This document shows, piece after piece, positions 14,142 through 16,151 of a stretch of 16,151 nucleotides of DNA. Within the stretch, counting starts at the first letter, position 1. Each line of letters begins with the position of its first letter. This DNA comes from Cyanobacteriota bacterium (GTDB lineage: Bacteria > Cyanobacteriota > Cyanobacteriia > Phormidesmidales > Phormidesmidaceae), in the NCBI GenBank assembly GCA_027592485.1, contig JAQCKL010000032.1:1-16151 (forward strand), given 5' to 3'. A program made the translations under genes and the position numbers. Under the pieces are notes generated by a model, which saw nothing but the letters and a program-made list of their open reading frames with translations, was not told the origin of the DNA and searched no databases.

Positions 14142-15164
14142 TTAAAACTCTGACAGGTAAATGTTGTAGGAACTGCCTTCGCTGGGGTCAAAGTCTCCGA
14201 CATAAATGTCGTAGGTCCCTGCTGCTAGGTAACCGGTAAACTCCGGCAGCAGACTATCGTTGGAGTCATCGGCACAGAAAAAGTCACCGGTTTGGCGATC
14301 GTACATCACCAAAACCAGATCCTCTGATGCCTCCGAAGGACCGAACACTTCACCGAAATAAATGTGCAGGTTGTTAAAGTCGTCCTCCGCTGTCAGGGTA
14401 TGACTCGGTTGCGCTAAGGCAATGGTGCCACCGATATCGCAGACGAGAGCGGCTTCTTCGACCCCCAGGCTGACACCACTACCGATGGCTGGATCGGGCA
14501 AGAAGCCTGGATACAGATAGAAGCTATCCCATAACGCTGCGGCGGCGGCTGTCGGTGCCTGGGGATTACCGACCGCAGTCGAGCCACTGGGTGCATATTC
14601 CGAGAGATAAATGTTGTAGGAGCTGCCCTCGCTCAGGTCAAAATCCCCGACGTAAATGTCGTAAACCCCTTCGGTCAGGTAGCCTTCAAATTCAGGAAGG
14701 AAGCTGCCGTCGGTGTCATCCAGGCAGAGCACGTCACCGGTTTGGCGATCGTGCATCACCAACACCAAGTCCTCCGAGGCGTCGGAAGCGCCAAACACTT
14801 CACCGAAATAAATGTGCAGGTAGTCAAAGTCACGCTCGACGGTCAGGGTATGGCTTGGCAGGTCTAGGGCAATCGTGCCGCCCATGCCACAAATAGAGAA
14901 GATTTCATCACCCCCCAGACTGACACCGCTGCCCATGGCCGGATCGGGTAGGAAACCAGGGTAGAGATAAAAGCTGTCCCCAAAAGCCTGGGCAATTTGC
15001 TCGGAGGCTGATGATGATTGGGATGGGTTAATTGCTGGTTTGCCTGGCGATGGGGCGGATTGGGCTGGGTTGATGAGGTTAGGGACAGCGGCACCGGTGA
15101 TCCCCCAGGCGAGGGAAAGGCAAAGGCCCGCTCCTAACCGTTGCAAAGCATTGGCATGAGACAT
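14142..15164 (-). CDS. secreted protein with two PPC-like beta-sandwich domains
   Basis: 340 residues from the ATG at 15164; an upstream in-frame start at 15218 would add 18 residues that spoil the signal peptide. Residues 1-37 look like a signal peptide with an A-x-A-type end. A Ser/Pro-rich linker follows, then two tandem copies of a domain with an exact period of 150 residues (D-S-F-Y-L-Y-P-G-F-L at 63 and 213). Each copy has Cys at equivalent places (92/242, 147/297), a C-x-D-D segment, and Y-D-I-Y-V-G-D-F followed by S-S-Y-N-I-Y-L-S-E. The C-x-D-D...Y-D-I-x-V-G pattern resembles pre-peptidase C-terminal-like beta-sandwich domains of exported bacterial proteins. It is very acidic, possibly metal-binding. 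Function unknown. Confidence 0.78.
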   Translation of the reverse strand: MSHANALQRLGAGLCLSLAWGITGAAVPNLINPAQSAPSPGKPAINPSQSSSASEQIAQAFGDSFYLYPGFLPDPAMGSGVSLGGDEIFSICGMGGTIALDLPSHTLTVERDFDYLHIYFGEVFGASDASEDLVLVMHDRQTGDVLCLDDTDGSFLPEFEGYLTEGVYDIYVGDFDLSEGSSYNIYLSEYAPSGSTAVGNPQAPTAAAAALWDSFYLYPGFLPDPAIGSGVSLGVEEAALVCDIGGTIALAQPSHTLTAEDDFNNLHIYFGEVFGPSEASEDLVLVMYDRQTGDFFCADDSNDSLLPEFTGYLAAGTYDIYVGDFDPSEGSSYNIYLSEF

Positions 15165-15193
15165 GGAGTCAAGTGTCCTTAAGGTGGGGGTGT

Positions 15194-15294
15194 AAGGGCA
15201 TCGAGCCCTTGACCTCAACCGCGCAAATTACGGATGGGCCTGTATCAATAGTGCCCTTGAGCAATCAGGTGTCTCTATTGGGAAGGATCCGTAA
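15194..15294. repeat. nested inverted repeats upstream of the secreted-protein gene
   Basis: Three inverted pairs: AAGGGC/GCCCTT (15194-15199, 15205-15210), TTACGGAT/ATCCGTAA (15228-15235, 15287-15294), and inside the latter CAATAG/CTATTG (15246-15251, 15275-15280). They lie in the promoter/leader region of the gene starting at 15164. This may be a regulatory structure or repeat debris, since ATCCGTAA recurs at 15726. Confidence 0.4.
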
Positions 15295-15300
15295 ATTGTG

Positions 15301-15338
15301 AGAGACAGTGCTCAGATGTGGATCTGGGCACTGTCTCT
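15301..15338. repeat. long hairpin at the end of the gene remnant
   Basis: Arms 15301-15317 and 15322-15338 pair over 17 positions with one G-T wobble or mismatch, leaving a 4-nt loop. The outer 11 bp (AGAGACAGTGC with its complement) are perfect. The right arm overlaps the stop codon of the minus-strand remnant. There is no T run on either side, so it is not a standard terminator. Confidence 0.6.
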
Positions 15339-15602
15339 AAAGGACAAAGAGGCTGGCGATCAGGGGCAGCAGGGTTTTACAGGCGGTGGCGAGTTTGGAG
15401 GCGTCGGTGAGGGTTTCGGTGAAGCCTTTGAGGGTGGTGGTGGCCCGCTTAGCAAGGCGCTGCATCGCCCCTTCTTTGGGGTTGCTCCCAGCTTTAGCGA
15501 GTTTGGCGACTTCACTAAGGCTTCGGCCTTCTCGCCGTCGTTGAGTTCGGTGTCGGCTTCGACAGCTTGTTGTAGTTGGGTGACCAGGTCTTTGAGGTTG
15601 GG
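15337..15602 (-). pseudogene. frameshifted C-terminal helical module, gene remnant
   Basis: Two minus-strand frames give one continuous helical domain. 15599-15516 reads N-L-K-D-L-V-T-Q-L-Q-Q-A-V-E and on to G-E-K-A-E-A-L. After a one-base shift at 15516, 15516-15340 reads S-E-V-A-K-L-A-K-A-G-S-N-P-K-E-G and on to L-L-P-L-I-A-S-L-F, ending at TAG 15337-15339. The pattern E-(K)-A-E-A-L, A-K-A-G-x-N-P, A-M-Q-x-x-A-K, L-K-G, L-L-P-L-I is one I know from the C-termini of cyanobacterial pentapeptide-repeat and signalling/conflict proteins. Upstream, an in-frame TAA at 15603-15605 and no intact N-terminal part show that the rest is lost. A single deleted base best explains the shift. Probably not functional. 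Confidence 0.7.
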
Positions 15603-15644
15603 TTAGGCTCGGCAGGGAAGTCGGCTGGTTATTTCATCTAAATT

Positions 15645-15903
15645 TCTGGCCCGGCTGCCGATATCCTCGAAAAAATAAAAACATCTAACCTGAACATAAT
15701 TTACTTGTATGTATTCACTCTTTAGATCCGTAATGGATTAGCAAGTACCTCTCAGTTTTATTGTTTTTAACGCAGCTGAGTTAGTGAATGCTCACAAGTT
15801 GATTTGACAAATATTATCATCCTTAAATCCAAAATCCTTTCATGCATAGAAACACTGTAAAATATTAGATTGTTTGATTTCGCTTGCAATTCATTCAAGT
15901 AAA
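15645..15903. other. AT-rich gene-free stretch
   Basis: Clearly richer in A and T than the rest of the window, with stops in all frames and no HIP1 octamer. It holds part of an 11-bp inverted repeat pair and one copy of the 9-bp direct repeat. I see no gene or RNA. Confidence 0.6.
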
Positions 15904-15906
15904 TTA
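15697..15906. repeat. 11-bp inverted repeat pair bounding 188 bp
   Basis: TAATTTACTTG at 15697-15707 is repeated in inverse orientation at 15896-15906, enclosing AT-rich DNA. The right copy covers the stop codon of the EAD-like remnant. No flanking target duplication is obvious. It could be the ends of a miniature element or AT-rich chance. Confidence 0.35.
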
Positions 15907-16151
15907 ATTATTGTTTTTGATGTCTTTCAGGCATTTCTTAATAGCCTCAGCACCACAACCCCACTGGCTCGTAGCCCATGCAAGTAGTTGACCAGTACGT
16001 TCACCTGCAGGAGCTGTATTGCCAGATTGGTTTTCTGGAGGAAGCCCAATAGCAAATTGCAGAGCGGAGAATTGTGGTGACGGCGGTAGTGCATTTTAGA
16101 GCAGGCTAGAGGAAAATATGGGGTGACCTTGTTCAGCCAACTTCTGCCGGA
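15904..16151 (-). pseudogene. tail of an EAD-like domain protein with in-frame stop, cut by window edge
   Basis: Minus strand, entering from the window edge. One frame reads 17 codons (R-Q-K-L-A-E-Q-G-H-P and on), meets TAA at 16096-16098, then continues 63 codons to TAA at 15904-15906. The second part has a Pro/Ser-rich linker followed by R-T-G-Q-L-L-A-W-A-T-S-Q-W-G-C-G-A-E-A-I and a Lys-rich end. The L-L-x-W-A-x-S-x-x-G-C-G pattern resembles small helical effector-associated domains at the ends of cyanobacterial NTPase, protease and TIR-type conflict proteins. The 63-codon part has no ATG or GTG start and no ribosome-binding site, so the TAA looks like a nonsense mutation in a longer gene. 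The assignment rests on motif memory only. Confidence 0.5.

Larger units (their letters stand above)
15286..15733. repeat. 9-bp direct repeat flanking a gene remnant
   Basis: GATCCGTAA occurs at 15286-15294 and 15725-15733. The 430 bp between hold a hairpin and a frameshifted gene tail. A 9-bp duplication could be a target-site duplication of an inserted, now eroded, element; chance is also possible. Confidence 0.35.

Noticed and set aside
15298..15606. 102-codon plus-strand Gly/Phe-rich frame
   Set aside because: It is the antisense of the frameshifted helical module on the minus strand, which has clear protein-family character.

Overview
The window is chromosomal DNA from a cyanobacterium. 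It carries the complete set of genes expected for one: petH (ferredoxin-NADP+ reductase with the phycobilisome-linker-type N-terminal domain), prk (redox-regulated phosphoribulokinase), raf1 (Rubisco accumulation factor), psbY (photosystem II small subunit), a gamma-type carbonic anhydrase-like protein, and families largely confined to cyanobacteria (DUF2584 and TIGR02652 types). The octamer GCGATCGC (HIP1) recurs inside the genes. Base composition is moderately GC-rich, and a filamentous Leptolyngbya-like lineage is possible, but the species cannot be named from the sequence alone.

Layout. Positions 89-5033 are minus strand: an SGNH-hydrolase-like membrane-anchored protein, a 360-bp gap, then hom followed by prmC as a probable pair, a strong terminator, and petH. 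An 840-bp spacer with no convincing gene separates petH from the divergent prk (5874-6884, with a clear terminator). Next come a PPOX-type flavin-binding protein and tRNA-Ala(GGC) on the minus strand, then the plus-strand run raf1, a 70-codon unknown gene 12 nt behind it, a 540-bp spacer, a small coiled-coil protein and a DUF2584 protein. A tight minus-strand cluster (13072-10722) follows: TIGR02652-like zinc-ribbon protein, VOC/glyoxalase-like protein and an AAA+ protein of the type associated with contractile injection systems, but with degraded catalytic motifs. Divergent from it are the gamma-carbonic anhydrase-like gene and psbY. After a two-way hairpin terminator and an IS200/IS605-end-like hairpin comes a secreted protein made of two copies of a PPC-like beta-sandwich domain (minus strand).

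The right end (about 15.2-16.15 kb) is different. It is AT-rich, full of inverted and direct repeats, and holds two degraded minus-strand gene tails. One is a frameshifted helical C-terminal module of a kind I associate with cyanobacterial pentapeptide-repeat and conflict-type proteins. The other has an in-frame stop and resembles an effector-associated (EAD-like) C-terminal domain. It looks like the eroded edge of an accessory or defence-type region.

Functionally, the core genes link photosynthetic electron flow to carbon fixation: PetH makes NADPH, PRK makes RuBP, Raf1 assembles Rubisco, and the gamma-CA-like protein may act on bicarbonate/CO2. The remainder is housekeeping (threonine/methionine branch entry, translation termination) plus poorly known cyanobacterial genes. 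I see no intact new multi-gene system. The most interesting leads are the catalytically degenerate AAA+ protein in its three-gene cluster and the decayed conflict-type remnants at the right end.
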